Assembly (NCBI GenBank): GCA_013203855.1 | Contig: JABMPG010000156.1 | Span: forward strand, 1 to 7,293 | Length of the DNA stretch: 7,293 bases | Direction of reading: 5' to 3' | Origin: a bacterium | Lineage (GTDB): Bacteria; Sumerlaeota; Sumerlaeia; UBA8349 | In this document: one piece after another, positions 6,893 to 7,293 of the stretch | Position numbering within the stretch: position 1 is the stretch's first letter | How the letters are laid out: each line of letters opens with the position of its first letter | Translations under genes and position numbers: made by a program | The notes under the pieces: model-generated | Database searches by the model: none | Seen by the model: only the letters and a program-made list of their open reading frames with translations | What the model was told of the DNA's origin: nothing

Positions 6893-7293
6893 ATGCCGAC
6901 CCTCTGCCGCCCGATACCCCTCCTTCTGCTTCTGCTCGTCTGCGGCTGTGCGCACACGGGAGCCCCCCCGCTGGGCGTGCCGCTCACGCCGAACCTTGAG
7001 TTTATCGAGACGTGGTCGCTCTGCGGGCCTTTCCCTCCGGGGGGATCGCCCGAACTGGAGAAGAGCTGGAACCGCGCGGACCTGGATTCGGAAGAAGCAT
7101 GCGAGATGATACGGCAACAGCGTTTTAGGGCCCTGACGGGAGAGGCGGGATGGCGGGAGCGGGGGATCGAGTCTTTCCAGTCTCTTTCCAGAGATACCTT
7201 CACCAAGGAAATGCGCTCTCTTCCGGCACGGGGACTGAACCTGCTCAATGCCTTCCCGTCCCGCAACACCCAATGCAGCGCCTATGCCCTGAC
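6893..7293 (+). CDS. Lipoprotein, N-terminal part (cut by right edge)
   Basis: An ATG at 6893, 21 bp after the stop of the previous gene, opens a frame of 133 codons that is still open at the window end. Residues 1-19 are a lipoprotein signal: a positive residue (R6), a run of leucines (10-15) and lipobox V16-C17-G18-C19, so C19 should be lipidated after signal peptidase II cleavage. The mature part begins AHTGAPPLG and then has FIETWSLCGPFPPG near residue 37. W-x-(l/v)-x-GPF openings are common in large surface proteins of planctomycete-like bacteria, where they precede a beta-sandwich; the later QCSAYAL at the edge may be the matching strand (inference from memory of such proteins, not verified). 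The Shine-Dalgarno site is weak (GAG at 6881-6883). The gene is probably co-transcribed with the two upstream exported-protein genes and could provide membrane anchoring. Function is unknown. Confidence 0.8.
   Translation, partial: MPTLCRPIPLLLLLLVCGCAHTGAPPLGVPLTPNLEFIETWSLCGPFPPGGSPELEKSWNRADLDSEEACEMIRQQRFRALTGEAGWRERGIESFQSLSRDTFTKEMRSLPARGLNLLNAFPSRNTQCSAYAL

Noticed and set aside
6451..7273. Minus-strand open frames of 272 and 171 codons near the right end
   Set aside because: Both are antisense to the last concanavalin-like module and the lipoprotein gene; their Arg/Ser-rich or Gln/Arg-rich products look like shadow translations.

Overview
The window comes from a high-GC bacterial genome; genic stretches look roughly 60% G+C or more by eye. 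Every gene in it encodes a protein with an export signal. One protein has a lipobox, and the others have signal-peptidase-I-like leaders. Large secreted proteins built from beta-helix, Calx-beta-like, carbohydrate-binding-like and concanavalin-like modules, together with a diderm-style lipoprotein, fit the Planctomycetota/Verrucomicrobiota/Lentisphaerota group or allied environmental phyla such as Hydrogenedentota. That assignment is inference: no rRNA, tRNA or housekeeping marker is present.

Layout. At the left edge, on the minus strand, is the first ~103 codons of a secreted protein with a Calx-beta-like domain; its 3' end lies outside the window. A ~400-bp AT-richer divergent intergenic region follows (about 43% G+C from 361 to 600). 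It holds a good sigma70-type promoter facing right and a weaker candidate facing left. Rightward come three co-directional genes: (1) a 1305-aa secreted protein joining a long right-handed beta-helix to an alpha-helical, TPR-ending C-terminal half; (2) a 747-aa secreted protein with a carbohydrate-binding-like N-terminal domain and three concanavalin/LamG-like modules, whose start overlaps the stop of gene 1 (TGATG); (3) after 21 bp, the start of a lipoprotein cut off by the right edge.

Together genes 1 to 3 look like one transcription unit for an envelope or extracellular assembly. The beta-helix and jelly-roll-like modules suggest binding or processing of a polysaccharide or other extended polymer, and the lipoprotein could anchor the assembly at a membrane. 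No catalytic residues could be assigned in any of them, so the substrate and the activity are unknown. No mobile element, CRISPR array, tRNA, rRNA or convincing terminator was seen.
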